The notes under the pieces: model-generated
Told to the model about the DNA's origin: nothing
What the model saw: only the letters and a program-made list of their open reading frames with translations
Databases searched by the model: none
Position numbers and translations under genes: made by a program
Shown: piece after piece, positions 1-7,373 of the stretch
Layout of the letters: every line of letters begins with the position of its first letter
Numbering within the stretch: the first letter of the stretch is position 1
Assembly (NCBI GenBank): GCA_035629475.1
Contig: DASPHS010000126.1
Span: 1 to 20,466, forward strand
Direction of reading: 5' to 3'
DNA length: 20,466 nucleotides
Origin: JARIHD01 sp035629475
GTDB taxonomy: Bacteria; Patescibacteriota; Saccharimonadia; Saccharimonadales; UBA4665

Positions 1-1
1 C

Positions 2-229
2 CGGTCAACTAAGAATAATCCCGAGTTAGAACGCAGCCTAGCCGAAGGTGCGGCGGCAATTTATAATGTTCCAGCCAGTGACTTAGCGGAATACGCCCAC
101 TACCGTGCAGAAGCTATGATTCTGCCCCGGCATGAAGGCGACAGCCAACCAGTAGCGACGGACTGGCCGTACATAACCAAGCTACTGGTCAAAGCCTGGG
201 GCGCGCTGCATACAGCGGTGCAGAAATAA
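2..229 (+). CDS. C-terminal fragment of an unrecognised plus-strand protein
   Basis: An open frame enters from the left edge and ends at the TAA at 227-229, giving about 75 residues that finish WGALHTAVQK. The start lies outside the window. The fragment is helical-looking and mixed in charge, with no membrane segment and no motif I can name. Its 3' end faces the 3' end of the next gene (stop at 233-235) with only three bases between them and no hairpin, so the two transcripts probably overlap. That the frame is coding rests on its being open, its non-repetitive composition and the exact abutment with the neighbour. Function is unknown. Confidence 0.6.
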   Translation, partial: RSTKNNPELERSLAEGAAAIYNVPASDLAEYAHYRAEAMILPRHEGDSQPVATDWPYITKLLVKAWGALHTAVQK

Positions 230-232
230 CTA

Positions 233-715
233 TTACAGGCGCTTAACTGATGTGACGCCTATGATACCAGGGGCGTCAGACTGGGCATCCGGCTGGGTCA
301 CAGTACCCGTTACTTCAACCTTCTGGCCGGTAGGCAAACTGCCTACCACTGACGGGTCGGGATTATGAAGTGCATACATCTTGCCGTTTGATTCCAGGCC
401 GATTGCACAGCTGGTATTCTGGGCGCCGTCCTGGCTGGCTGGCGACAAACAGGTGACTTTGCCGGTAACTTTCGTCTGCTTGTCATCGGATGGAGCCGGT
501 TTTTCTTCGGCTGGCTTTTCTTTGGGTTGTGGTGGCGAAGACACGGCATCACTCGGGTCACTTAAGCTGCCGGGATTGTTAAGCTCGGATGTGTTAGCTA
601 TAGGTTTGGCAGTAGTTTTATCATCGTTTTTGTTGCTACGCAGGGCAACGGCGGTTATGCCAGCACCCAGTGCCAGAATAGCCACACACGCAATCAGAAT
701 AAGCTTCTTTTTCAT
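233..715 (-). CDS. Membrane-anchored protein with C-terminal OB-fold-like domain
   Basis: 160 residues. Residues 4-26 form one hydrophobic segment after a KKK start, a signal anchor or uncleaved signal peptide. A LIAC sequence is present but sits too close to the N-terminus for a convincing lipobox. Residues 27-80 are a low-complexity linker rich in Pro, Ser, Lys and Glu, as expected for a wall-spanning spacer. Residues 82-160 show alternating beta-strand patterns (TKVTGKVTCL, KVEVTGTVTQ, GVTSVKRL) resembling small bacterial OB-fold domains of exported proteins. Two Cys (about residues 89 and 103) could pair outside the cell. The domain is likely extracytoplasmic. The OB assignment is by pattern only; ligand and role are unknown. 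Confidence 0.75.
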   Translation of the reverse strand: MKKKLILIACVAILALGAGITAVALRSNKNDDKTTAKPIANTSELNNPGSLSDPSDAVSSPPQPKEKPAEEKPAPSDDKQTKVTGKVTCLSPASQDGAQNTSCAIGLESNGKMYALHNPDPSVVGSLPTGQKVEVTGTVTQPDAQSDAPGIIGVTSVKRL

Positions 716-743
716 GCTTGGATTGTACCATAACCGCTTATGG

Positions 744-1124
744 TTACTGTAAGGTCACGATGAGGAATGCGATGGCCAAAGCGGTCACCACCGGCGTCAT
801 AGTCAGGCGCTCATTCCGGCTGCGGGAGATGGCATTCAGGGGGATTCCCAACAAGAAATAACCAGTTGATACCCACATGCCAATGCTGGTGATATGCTGG
901 CTGGGTATGATGTCGGCCACACCTGCTTTACTGAGAATTAGTACCGCGAACAGCGCATAGAGGACGATCGATACGACACTTGCTTTACGCAGTTTGGGCG
1001 GCAACACCCGATGCGCACCACCCCAGGCAAAGTGGCCGAGTGGCTTGCCGGCAATCAGCAATATCTGGAAGATTGTTAGACCAGCCAGTATAGCGCAGGC
1101 TATGAGTGCGGCAGCTTCTGTCAT
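744..1124 (-). CDS. Small four-TM integral membrane protein
   Basis: 126 residues with four hydrophobic stretches (about residues 4-26, 46-66, 78-98 and 106-125). A conserved-looking loop GKPLGHFAWGGAHRVLPPKLR lies between the first two. This resembles a widespread uncharacterised membrane family of Gram-positive bacteria. Its ATG (1122-1124) overlaps the TGA of the upstream secreted CHAP-like protein as ATGA, so it is probably translated by coupling; no strong separate ribosome binding site precedes it. The coupling suggests joint production with the secreted protein, perhaps at the envelope. No catalytic residues can be pointed to. Confidence 0.8.
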   Translation of the reverse strand: MTEAAALIACAILAGLTIFQILLIAGKPLGHFAWGGAHRVLPPKLRKASVVSIVLYALFAVLILSKAGVADIIPSQHITSIGMWVSTGYFLLGIPLNAISRSRNERLTMTPVVTALAIAFLIVTLQ

Positions 1125-2692
1125 GGTTGAAAGTGGATGAACTGCAGGTTGGTAAAGTTGCTTGGCGCAATGGTCATTTCGCTGTATTCGCCCTGCCAGG
1201 TACGATTGTACTGACTGACCAGGATGCTGCCATCAGCCAGTATTTCCTCGACGTACATGGCATGACCATAGGTGCCAGTCATGCTGACTGCTACATCACC
1301 CTTGCGGGGCGTAGCATCTACGGGAATGCCAGCAGCTTGCGCCCGTGCAGGCCACTGCTTGGGATTTCCGGCATAGCGAAGCGGATTACCGCCCGCCTGG
1401 TACACCTTGAAGGCTGCATAGCTGGTGGACTGCCGCACGTAGTAACCCCACGGATCTACCATGGAATCTATAGGGATAGCGGCATACGGGTAGCCACCGT
1501 TGGCTACCGGCGTCGGCTCTTCAGGCTCGGTGGGTTGTTCGGGCTGCTTCCAGGAATCAATCAGCGCCTGTACGGCCGTGGCGTAATCGGTGGCTTGCTG
1601 TTGCGTTATCCTGCCCTGCGGCACCAAATCCTGCACAGCCTTGGCGGTCTTTTGCAGTAACTGCTCGGCCTTGGCGGGCTTATCTGCCTGGTATTTCTTT
1701 TCAGCCTCGGAAACCTGCCCTACAAAGCCCTTGGTATTGACCGTGTAGCGGCCCTGCACTTTGTCCAGGCTTGCCAGGTACTCCCTGAGGTAGCCGAAGG
1801 TTGGTGCTACTGGCGGCTGGGGGTCGGGTGCGAGCGTACTCCCAAACCATTCATTGTAAAAGCGCCAGAAATTGCGGTTGCCGTAGGCGCCGCAGCTATC
1901 GCCGCTGCCGTATAAGTTATCCAGGGAGGATTGGTTGGGCTGGTATGGCGTGTAAATATACAGGCCGGCGGTTGCCTGGTTTTCAATAAAGACGCTCGAC
2001 CCACCGCAGTTAGCATTGGGATTGTAGCGGATGTAATTAGTGGTATTTGCCTTGTAGTTGTAGCTATTCGGGTTGGTAGCGTAGCGCTTGAAGATACGGG
2101 CGGCGCTGTACACCTGGTTAAAGAAACCGGCGTAATTGGCATCACAGGCAGCAGTGTCCGGACAGCCAAAGCCGGTCGCAGCGCGATATTGCCGCTCCCA
2201 GGGCCACTCGTCAGTAACCAGTGACTGCTCTTTTTGCAGGAGCACCAGTAAGACCTTGGGGTTGATGCCGCAGGCCTGGCCAACATCGCGGATAATTTGG
2301 GCGGCAGATCGCTGGCCGCCAGCAAGCGCAGTACACAGACCGGCTTCAGCAGCGCGGGCCTCGGTCTGCTGCGTGTAATCTTTCAAGCAGGTGTAAGGTG
2401 CTGGCTGGCCGCGCTGGGCACCATACTCAGCCCGGGTGTAGTAGCGTCCCGCGCTGGCATTCCACTGTGTTGAGTCTTTGGCACCATTGGTATCGCAAAC
2501 CGGTACTTTGCCATTCAGGAATATTTGTATTTGCTCCGTTGACATGTCGCCGCCGTTAAAAAACAGCTGGTCGTCAATAATCCGGCCCGGTTTAAAATCA
2601 GTACCGGACAAAGCTGTCGTATTGGCTGGTATGAGTGACATACAGCAGGCAGCGACAAACGCTACAATACCCACAAGTTTAATCGTACGCAT
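1121..2692 (-). CDS. Secreted lysozyme-like/hemagglutinin-type protein with C-terminal CHAP-like domain (catalytic Cys replaced by Ser)
   Basis: 523 residues. A signal peptide occupies about residues 1-28. Residues 30-290 resemble a family often labelled hemagglutinin in Saccharibacteria and Actinobacteria; within it INPKVLLVLLQKEQSLV looks like the Glu-bearing helix of lysozyme/glucosaminidase-type folds, and paired Cys suggest extracellular disulfides. Residues 291-398 are a helical Lys/Gln-rich linker with a Pro/Glu stretch. Residues 400-523 match a CHAP peptidase domain: the block DPWGYYVRQSTSYAAFKV aligns with the usual DPW-x-x-YNRECVSYTAWKV, with the His at GTYGHAMYV (H477) and the distal SQYN (N496). 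The nucleophile position is Ser422 (TCC at 1427-1429), so the domain may be an inactive peptidoglycan-binding form. The start is set by a GGGGATACTATG region with a purine-rich Shine-Dalgarno. Confidence 0.85.
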   Translation of the reverse strand: MRTIKLVGIVAFVAACCMSLIPANTTALSGTDFKPGRIIDDQLFFNGGDMSTEQIQIFLNGKVPVCDTNGAKDSTQWNASAGRYYTRAEYGAQRGQPAPYTCLKDYTQQTEARAAEAGLCTALAGGQRSAAQIIRDVGQACGINPKVLLVLLQKEQSLVTDEWPWERQYRAATGFGCPDTAACDANYAGFFNQVYSAARIFKRYATNPNSYNYKANTTNYIRYNPNANCGGSSVFIENQATAGLYIYTPYQPNQSSLDNLYGSGDSCGAYGNRNFWRFYNEWFGSTLAPDPQPPVAPTFGYLREYLASLDKVQGRYTVNTKGFVGQVSEAEKKYQADKPAKAEQLLQKTAKAVQDLVPQGRITQQQATDYATAVQALIDSWKQPEQPTEPEEPTPVANGGYPYAAIPIDSMVDPWGYYVRQSTSYAAFKVYQAGGNPLRYAGNPKQWPARAQAAGIPVDATPRKGDVAVSMTGTYGHAMYVEEILADGSILVSQYNRTWQGEYSEMTIAPSNFTNLQFIHFQP

Positions 2693-2707
2693 AGTATCCC
2701 CTTATCT

Positions 2708-2724
2708 CCCCTATTACAGATAAG
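2708..2724 (-). promoter_or_regulatory. Candidate promoter of the CHAP-like gene (shared TAATAGGGG motif)
   Basis: Read on the minus strand this is CTTATCTGTAATAGGGG, with a -10-like TGTAAT at 2718-2713 about 20 nt before the start at 2692. It matches 15 of 17 positions of the element at 7323-7339. No good -35 is visible. A second copy of the 13-mer CACGCTTATGTAT lies at 2731-2743. Confidence 0.45.
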
Positions 2725-2763
2725 ACTACCATACATAAGCGTGATTGCTAAGGCATTTGCTGG

Positions 2764-3054
2764 CTAGTCGAAAAGACCGACGGCCAACTCGATCCACACC
2801 AGGATAAGCGCCGCAGCGAGCAGGATTTCCAGAATAGTCCGGTGCTCAATATTACGCACCTTTTTGACCGCGAACTCGTACAACAGGCCCGTACCGATCA
2901 GCAGCGTGGCGGCAGTAACAAAATCGCCTATAGTCCAATGTACCTCGTCGGTGAACCGCATTGCCACGAGCGGCACCAGCAACAAGAGGGCTGTCCCTGC
3001 TACGATTTGTATAATACCTTTGGCGTGACTGCTCGGTGTTATCTTTGCTTCCAT
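2764..3054 (-). CDS. Three-TM small membrane protein in the DUF2975-XRE operon
   Basis: About 96 residues with three hydrophobic helices (roughly residues 12-33, 45-61 and 74-94), ending WIELAVGLFD. The second of two adjacent ATGs (3054) is preferred because AAAGGA sits about 7 nt upstream of it, whereas it is too close to the ATG at 3060. The gene follows the XRE regulator by 18 nt and is probably the last gene of the three-gene operon starting at 3757. Small membrane proteins beside DUF2975/YozG-type pairs recur in Gram-positive genomes, but their function is not known. Confidence 0.75.
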   Translation of the reverse strand: MEAKITPSSHAKGIIQIVAGTALLLLVPLVAMRFTDEVHWTIGDFVTAATLLIGTGLLYEFAVKKVRNIEHRTILEILLAAALILVWIELAVGLFD

Positions 3055-3072
3055 ATACATATCCTTTCAGCG

Positions 3073-3285
3073 TTAGGCCTGGTCAGGCTTATATTCCAGA
3101 ATATCGCCGGGCTGGCAATCCAGCGCCTTGCAGATTGACTCCAGTGTCGATAAGCGGACTGCCTTGGCCTTGCCGTTTTTCAGAATTGAAAGGTTGGCCA
3201 TGGTGATGCCGACTTTTTCGGTCAGCTCTGTCACGCTCATCTTGCGCTTGGCGAGCATCACATCAATGTTTATTACTATTGCCAT
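3073..3285 (-). CDS. XRE-family (YozG-like) helix-turn-helix regulator
   Basis: 70 residues when started at MAIVINIDVMLAKRKMS, the usual N-terminus of this compact Cro/CI family. The helix-turn-helix spans about residues 17-37 (TELTEKVGITMANLSILKNG), followed by STLESICKALDCQPGDILEY, the conserved tail of minimal XRE regulators. An in-frame ATG at 3309 would overlap the preceding gene by 17 nt; neither start has a good ribosome binding site, so translation is probably coupled to DUF2975. In other bacteria this regulator type sits directly after a DUF2975 membrane protein, as here. It is expected to bind DNA as a dimer; its target is unknown. Confidence 0.9.
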   Translation of the reverse strand: MAIVINIDVMLAKRKMSVTELTEKVGITMANLSILKNGKAKAVRLSTLESICKALDCQPGDILEYKPDQA

Positions 3286-3292
3286 AGTGTAT

Positions 3293-3757
3293 CTAGACCG
3301 TAAGGTCATGCTCCGACTTCAGTTCAGCGGCATTTTGCAGCAGTTTCTGCAGCACAGCAGCAAAGGTAGCAACGACAAATGATGCGCCGATGATAATTAA
3401 TCCCATGAGTACTACACCCGGGGCATCATCCTTGTCGGCCACGAGAAATATGTATGGCATACCGGCGGCAAACAAGCCGCTAATCACCAGAGCACAGTAC
3501 TTTATGTGCTGGAGCGTGCGGACCGATGCCGCAGAAAATGCCTTGTTCGTATCGATGTAAGCTAGTAACTTGAGCGCCTGGTAGAGCGCTATAAAGAATG
3601 GGACTGCGGCTGCGTACATGCCGATTAAAATGGGGCGATACCCATCGGCGTCTTCGGCGCGAATGCCGACCGGCAGCACCACGGCGCAGATTACCAGTAC
3701 TATGAGCCCAATAAGATACACAACTCCCCGTAAGAACATTGTTGATCCTTGCTTCAT
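3293..3757 (-). CDS. DUF2975 family membrane protein
   Basis: 154 residues with four predicted TM helices (about residues 9-29, 45-66, 87-107 and 116-137) in the spacing typical of DUF2975, including the loop LLAYIDTNKAFSAASVRTLQHIKYCA. The family is uncharacterised but almost always co-encoded with a YozG-type XRE regulator, seen here immediately downstream. The start is supported by GAAAGGT five bases before ATG at 3757. It is the first gene of the operon and has the promoter at 3788-3816. A sensing or anti-regulator role for the membrane protein is an inference from the pairing. Confidence 0.9.
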   Translation of the reverse strand: MKQGSTMFLRGVVYLIGLIVLVICAVVLPVGIRAEDADGYRPILIGMYAAAVPFFIALYQALKLLAYIDTNKAFSAASVRTLQHIKYCALVISGLFAAGMPYIFLVADKDDAPGVVLMGLIIIGASFVVATFAAVLQKLLQNAAELKSEHDLTV

Positions 3758-3787
3758 ATACTACCTTTCAAACTTATTGATACAGCA

Positions 3788-3816
3788 ATAATAGCACAGG
3801 ATTTATCGTTTTACAA
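3788..3816 (-). promoter_or_regulatory. Sigma70-type promoter of the DUF2975 operon
   Basis: On the minus strand: -35 TTGTAA (3816-3811), 17-nt spacer, -10 TATTAT (3793-3788) preceded by TGC, an extended -10. The expected start near 3781 leaves a short leader before ATG at 3757. Confidence 0.65.
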
Positions 3817-3823
3817 TAAATTA

Positions 3824-4507
3824 TTATCGATACTTATCACTTATGAGGTCGTGGAGCGTACTGATATCTATGTCTGACCAGTCTGCGATGGTGCGCGCAG
3901 TGCCTGGCAATGGCTGTTGGCTGGCACTGTATTTACTGAAGCCGACGACTGTCGCACCGGCCGCCACGCCGGATTGCGCGCCTGCCAGGGAATCCTCAAA
4001 TACAATGCAGCGGCCAACATAAACACCTAGCCGACTGGCGGCGGCCAGGTACGGCGCTGGGCTAGGCTTGTCCTCGCTGACATCATCAGCGCTAATGACG
4101 ACCGTAAAATACGGCGCTATACCCAGGATATCCAGTTTGATATCAACGCCCACTCGCCGGCCAGCGGTGGCAATGGCCAGCGGAATGGCCGCGTCACGCA
4201 GTGCATCCAGGAGGCGGACGAGGTGGGGGTCGGCGCTCGTGTTGCTGCGCAGCAGCTCTGCGCGCATACCAGCCACCGCTCGTTCCACAAATGCCTTTTC
4301 ATCAATGACTATGCCGCTGTACTCGCGGACGGCGGCCAGCAGTTTAGCGGCTGACGAGCCTTTGTGGGCTTCGTTATGGGGATCGGGTACTGCATCGATA
4401 TCCACACCATACTCACGCAAAAGAGCGGCACGGGCATGGTATGCGGCATCGACTGAATTAATCAATACGCCATCCATATCAAACACGACTGCGGCAATAG
4501 TACTCAT
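3824..4507 (-). CDS. HAD-superfamily hydrolase (beta-phosphoglucomutase-like)
   Basis: 227 residues, normal for HAD subfamily IA. All four motifs are visible: I, DMDGVLINS with nucleophile Asp10 and Asp12; II, Thr114 in IATAG; III, Lys147 in EDKPSP; IV, Glu171-Asp172 in VFEDSLAG. A helical cap (about residues 20-95) lies between motifs I and II, as in beta-phosphoglucomutase and phosphatases such as Gph. The protein should be a cytosolic phosphatase or phosphomutase for a small sugar phosphate. Substrate cannot be read from the sequence; the cap lacks a clear PGM signature. It starts 2 nt after the antiporter stop and is probably in the same transcript. Confidence 0.9.
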   Translation of the reverse strand: MSTIAAVVFDMDGVLINSVDAAYHARAALLREYGVDIDAVPDPHNEAHKGSSAAKLLAAVREYSGIVIDEKAFVERAVAGMRAELLRSNTSADPHLVRLLDALRDAAIPLAIATAGRRVGVDIKLDILGIAPYFTVVISADDVSEDKPSPAPYLAAASRLGVYVGRCIVFEDSLAGAQSGVAAGATVVGFSKYSASQQPLPGTARTIADWSDIDISTLHDLISDKYR

Positions 4508-4509
4508 AG

Positions 4510-5589
4510 CTATAGTGTAGCTGGTATATGGCGATCAACAAGCCGGTTCATGACAGCGTGCAATCCATTGATAACCACAATGGCAGGCGCGACAATCGCC
4601 ACCGTACCAGGATAAGCAGGCTCAAACAGGAGCGCCAGAATAATAGCCGTAATGCCGTTCTGTTGCGCAAAGGCAATATGCCAGCGGTCCTGACGGGGCA
4701 AACTGCGGGTCAGCAAAAAGCCGACGAGTACTTGCCCGAAGTATGCCGCCACCCCCAAAGCAAGACCCTTCCACCACGCAATACCATCTACCAGCAACAG
4801 CCCCAGAATAACCGCTGCGGCACGCAACGCCCATATGATTACCATATCAATGACCGCACTGACTTTGGGAGGCCGTAGAAACAAGCCAATAAGTGCAATC
4901 CCCAGCATCATAAAGCCGAATACCGCAATCGAGAACGAGGCCGCAAGCAATACATAGAGCGCCCCAGTGAGTACCAGCGCCCCACCTGCTGCCAGCTTTG
5001 CCTGGCGGCGTACTAGCCACCACACCCCGAACACACCGGCAGCCAAGAGCAGATTCAGGCCGATGCCCTGCGCAAAGCCCAGCAGGCCATCGGTGGCAGT
5101 CGTGCTGAGCGCACCTTGTGCACTCTCCAGACTGGTATAGTGCACCACTAGGAGGGGCACATACAGGGACAGTACGACGGTAATCGGGTCGTCGAATGAT
5201 GCCCATGAGGCCAGTATGGTTTTGGCCTTCGCCGACAACCGGTTACCTCGCATTAGCCCCGCCACGGACAGGGGATCAATCTGGGCAACAGCCACGCCAA
5301 GAATCAAAAACAGTGGGTCCTGGAACGCCAGGGCCAGCACACCACCCACCAGCAGTGCCTTCAGGATGACGCCAAACGTTACCGCGCTCAGAATAATCTT
5401 GAAGTGCTTGCGTGCTTCGGCCAGTTCAATGCCGAAGGTACTGGCATACAGTCCGGCCGCCAGCAATGCAGCCACCAGCACGCCGTACCAGCCGTAGTCA
5501 TCGATGCTATGGATGTTGAGAATATGGGCGGCGCCGTAGCCAGCCACAATGCATAAAAGAAGTTTGAACAACTGCATAAGATAAATCAC
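4510..5589 (-). CDS. Cation/proton antiporter (CPA superfamily)
   Basis: 359 residues and about 10-12 TM helices. Two family signatures are visible: QIDPLSVAGLM at about 103-113, matching the TDP-type broken helix, and ASWASFDDPITVVL at about 127-140, with the paired acidic residues Asp133-Asp134. CPA1 exchangers usually carry Asn-Asp here; Asp-Asp is linked with electrogenic transport. It should exchange Na+ or K+ for H+ across the membrane. The protein is short and lacks a cytosolic regulatory tail. The longest frame begins with GTG (5589), but ATG at 5577 (MQLFKLLLCIVAGYG) fits better as an N-terminus; neither has a convincing Shine-Dalgarno sequence. The HAD gene follows directly. Confidence 0.85.
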   Translation of the reverse strand: MIYLMQLFKLLLCIVAGYGAAHILNIHSIDDYGWYGVLVAALLAAGLYASTFGIELAEARKHFKIILSAVTFGVILKALLVGGVLALAFQDPLFLILGVAVAQIDPLSVAGLMRGNRLSAKAKTILASWASFDDPITVVLSLYVPLLVVHYTSLESAQGALSTTATDGLLGFAQGIGLNLLLAAGVFGVWWLVRRQAKLAAGGALVLTGALYVLLAASFSIAVFGFMMLGIALIGLFLRPPKVSAVIDMVIIWALRAAAVILGLLLVDGIAWWKGLALGVAAYFGQVLVGFLLTRSLPRQDRWHIAFAQQNGITAIILALLFEPAYPGTVAIVAPAIVVINGLHAVMNRLVDRHIPATL

Positions 5590-5624
5590 AGCATAGCATA
5601 CATGCGCCGCCCGTTGGATCAGAT

Positions 5625-5918
5625 TTACTTGGCTAGCAGCCGGCCAACTGCGCTTACCAGCTCATCAGCTTTCACAGCCCGTTCGGCATCAGTAAGTGTG
5701 GCGTCAGCCATGCAATGTTTGCTGTGGTCGCGCACCAGCTCGAGCGCCACTTTGTTCAGGGCTGCCTGCGCTGCCCCAATCTGCGTCAATATATCAATGC
5801 AGTATGTATCTTCGGTAACCATGCGGGCGATACCACGCACCTGCCCCTCTGCTCGCCTGAGGCGCTTCAGCACCTGGTCTTTATTGTCATAGTATCCGTG
5901 GTGTTCCTGGTCTTTCAT
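5625..5918 (-). CDS. csoR: CsoR-family metal-sensing repressor
   Basis: 97 residues, the usual size of the DUF156/CsoR family. The opening QVLKRLRRAEGQVRGIARM is diagnostic. The copper ligand set Cys40-His65-Cys69 (DTYCIDIL; RDHSKHC) matches the C-H-C pattern of Cu(I)-sensing CsoR rather than the RcnR (Ni/Co) or FrmR (formaldehyde) patterns. The apoprotein tetramer would bind the GC-rich operator at 6445-6465 and leave on Cu(I) binding. The ATG overlaps the TGA of the preceding DUF4396 gene and has a strong GAGGAGG ribosome binding site, so the regulator controls its own operon. Family assignment is firm; copper specificity is inferred from the ligands. Confidence 0.93.
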   Translation of the reverse strand: MKDQEHHGYYDNKDQVLKRLRRAEGQVRGIARMVTEDTYCIDILTQIGAAQAALNKVALELVRDHSKHCMADATLTDAERAVKADELVSAVGRLLAK

Positions 5919-6412
5919 GAAGCCTCCTCATGATGATGCGTATGTGCGGCGTGGTCTGTATGGTCAGCGCTGTGGCCGTGATACTGGTGCATCAGGGCAT
6001 GGCCCTTGCCGCGCTGCAGCAGCCAACGGTTAACGGGATAGGCGGCAACGAATGCGGCGGCAAGTGCCACGGCCATACTCAACCAGAAGAGTAGGTTGCC
6101 CAAGCCAGCCCCCATTGCGCCCGGCACCAGGGCCATTACGGCGTTGTCTACGATTTCCATAGTGGCAATGGATAGGGTGTCAGCAGCTAACACAACCCCG
6201 AGGGCGGTACCCAGGGCCACCCTGGCCTTCAGCAGGGGTAACAGTGATAAGCCGTAGCCGAACAAAAAAGCCAAGGCCACAGCCAGCGCCACCGTCTGAG
6301 CGGTTGACCAGCCAAGTGCCTCCCCGATAATTAACCCCAGTACTTCACCAATCGCACAGCCTGTCAGGCAGTGCAGTGTAGCGCTGAGCGCCGTCCGGTT
6401 AATGGTCGTCAT
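5915..6412 (-). CDS. DUF4396 membrane protein with His-rich C-terminus
   Basis: 165 residues with about four TM helices and the family signature TLHCLTGCAIGEVLGLIIG near the N-terminus (Cys15, Cys19). The C-terminal 25 residues carry many His (HQYHGHSADHTDHAAHTHHHEE), a likely metal-binding tail. DUF4396 proteins are uncharacterised but often sit in copper or heavy-metal loci; here the gene is first in an operon with csoR and has a CsoR-like operator. A role in copper handling or efflux is a reasonable inference. Start ATG at 6412 is preceded by GGGAGGGGG, a strong ribosome binding site. Confidence 0.88.
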   Translation of the reverse strand: MTTINRTALSATLHCLTGCAIGEVLGLIIGEALGWSTAQTVALAVALAFLFGYGLSLLPLLKARVALGTALGVVLAADTLSIATMEIVDNAVMALVPGAMGAGLGNLLFWLSMAVALAAAFVAAYPVNRWLLQRGKGHALMHQYHGHSADHTDHAAHTHHHEEAS

Positions 6413-6441
6413 GGTATACCCCCTCCCTTTTTTACATTCTT

Positions 6442-6471
6442 AGCATATACCCCCATGGGGTATATTTGCAA
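6442..6471 (-). promoter_or_regulatory. Promoter of the DUF4396-csoR operon
   Basis: Minus strand: -35 TTGCAA (6471-6466) and a -10 reading TATGCT (6447-6442, spacer 18) or TATATG (6449-6444, spacer 16). The spacer is almost wholly filled by the CsoR-like operator, so repressor binding would block RNA polymerase. Confidence 0.6.
6445..6465. promoter_or_regulatory. CsoR-type operator
   Basis: A near-palindrome whose core is TACCCCCATGGGGTA, flanked by ATA and TAT. This matches the known GC-tract dyad bound by CsoR-family repressors (pseudo-palindromic C-tract/G-tract with AT flanks). It lies about 35 nt upstream of the DUF4396 ribosome binding site. Confidence 0.75.
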
Positions 6472-6513
6472 GGTGTTAGAACGGCTGGCTGCTGGGTGTA
6501 TTGTTCCTACAGA

Positions 6514-7302
6514 TTAGTGGGCAGTAAGATAAAAGGCGCCGTTGTTTTTGATGGCGGCAGAGGGCGTAAATGATGTCGGGAATGTATTCCGGCCCGTCAG
6601 GTATATCGCAGGATAATGACCGTTAATAGGGGGAGCATCATTGATAATTGAAGTAGCCGCAAACTGCGGGCCCGACGTCATGTTTGATAACAAAGCGATA
6701 TAGTAATTCCCTGCCGTAACAGTCAGCGCCCCGCCACTGAGCGGTGCCGATATCCATGCGACGCCTGGAGCGGCAAAGGCGGCCGCCATGCTGGTCGTCT
6801 GGTCAATAAGCACGCCGGCCTCTGTATACAGCGCTAGGCCGCACGTGCCCGTCGCACCAATGCCCTCAATAGATTTCCAGGCACCGAGCATCGTTATGGT
6901 GGTGCTGGGTAGGCGCACCAGCATGAAGACGCATACGCCACTGTTAATGGTGTACTTGGTTGTGGCCTGGCTATACTGCATGGTCTGGGCGGCCAGGCCG
7001 AGCATAGCTGCCCCGTGATCGACGGGCGCAGGGATGGCAGCCGCAACCGTTACGTCAACCCGGTTACTGCCAGGGTTGTCAGCGACAGATAGCGTGGTAT
7101 TGGCGCCACTTACAAAGTTAATTTGGCGGCGGGTGGCAACCGTCGTGCCATCTTTGCTGACTATAACGCGCTGGGTGCTGGCATCGGCAGGTATGGAGGC
7201 ACCCTTGAGCGTACCGTCACTATTATGCGATACGGTTAGATACTCATTGAGGATGTCACCCCAGTCGCCTTCGTCGCTACCGGGTTGAGGGAGTCTGGCC
7301 AT
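6514..7302 (-). CDS. Surface or tail-fibre-like protein with MARLPQPGSDEG N-terminal module
   Basis: 262 residues from the ATG at 7302. The longer frame to 7356 runs through the promoter-like TATAAT and is not used. The N-terminus MARLPQPGSDEGDWGDILN with EYLTVSHNSDGTLKG is a module I recognise from Saccharibacteria surface-type proteins and some phage tail-like proteins. The remainder is rich in Ala, Thr, Ser and Gly with beta patterns. The stretch LALYTEAGVLIDQ...LTVTAGNYYIALL resembles jelly-roll heads of phage fibres. There is no signal peptide, so export would need another route. Function is unknown; adhesion or a structural role is a guess from composition. Confidence 0.75.
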   Translation of the reverse strand: MARLPQPGSDEGDWGDILNEYLTVSHNSDGTLKGASIPADASTQRVIVSKDGTTVATRRQINFVSGANTTLSVADNPGSNRVDVTVAAAIPAPVDHGAAMLGLAAQTMQYSQATTKYTINSGVCVFMLVRLPSTTITMLGAWKSIEGIGATGTCGLALYTEAGVLIDQTTSMAAAFAAPGVAWISAPLSGGALTVTAGNYYIALLSNMTSGPQFAATSIINDAPPINGHYPAIYLTGRNTFPTSFTPSAAIKNNGAFYLTAH

Positions 7303-7322
7303 GCTTATGCGTCTGCTTACTA

Positions 7323-7339
7323 CCCCTATTATACATAAG
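7323..7339 (-). promoter_or_regulatory. Candidate promoter of the MARLPQPGSDEG gene
   Basis: Minus strand CTTATGTATAATAGGGG, with a perfect -10 TATAAT (7333-7328) some 25 nt before the ATG at 7302. It shares 15 of 17 positions with 2708-2724. No clear -35 is present. Confidence 0.55.
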
Positions 7340-7373
7340 CGTGTACGCAACCGCACCAGGCGGCGAATGCCAT

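Noticed and set aside
381..752. 123-aa plus-strand ORF with a hydrophobic segment
   Set aside because: It is antisense to the membrane-anchored OB-like gene, has no ribosome binding site, and its hydrophobic part mirrors the Pro/Ser/Glu linker of the real gene.
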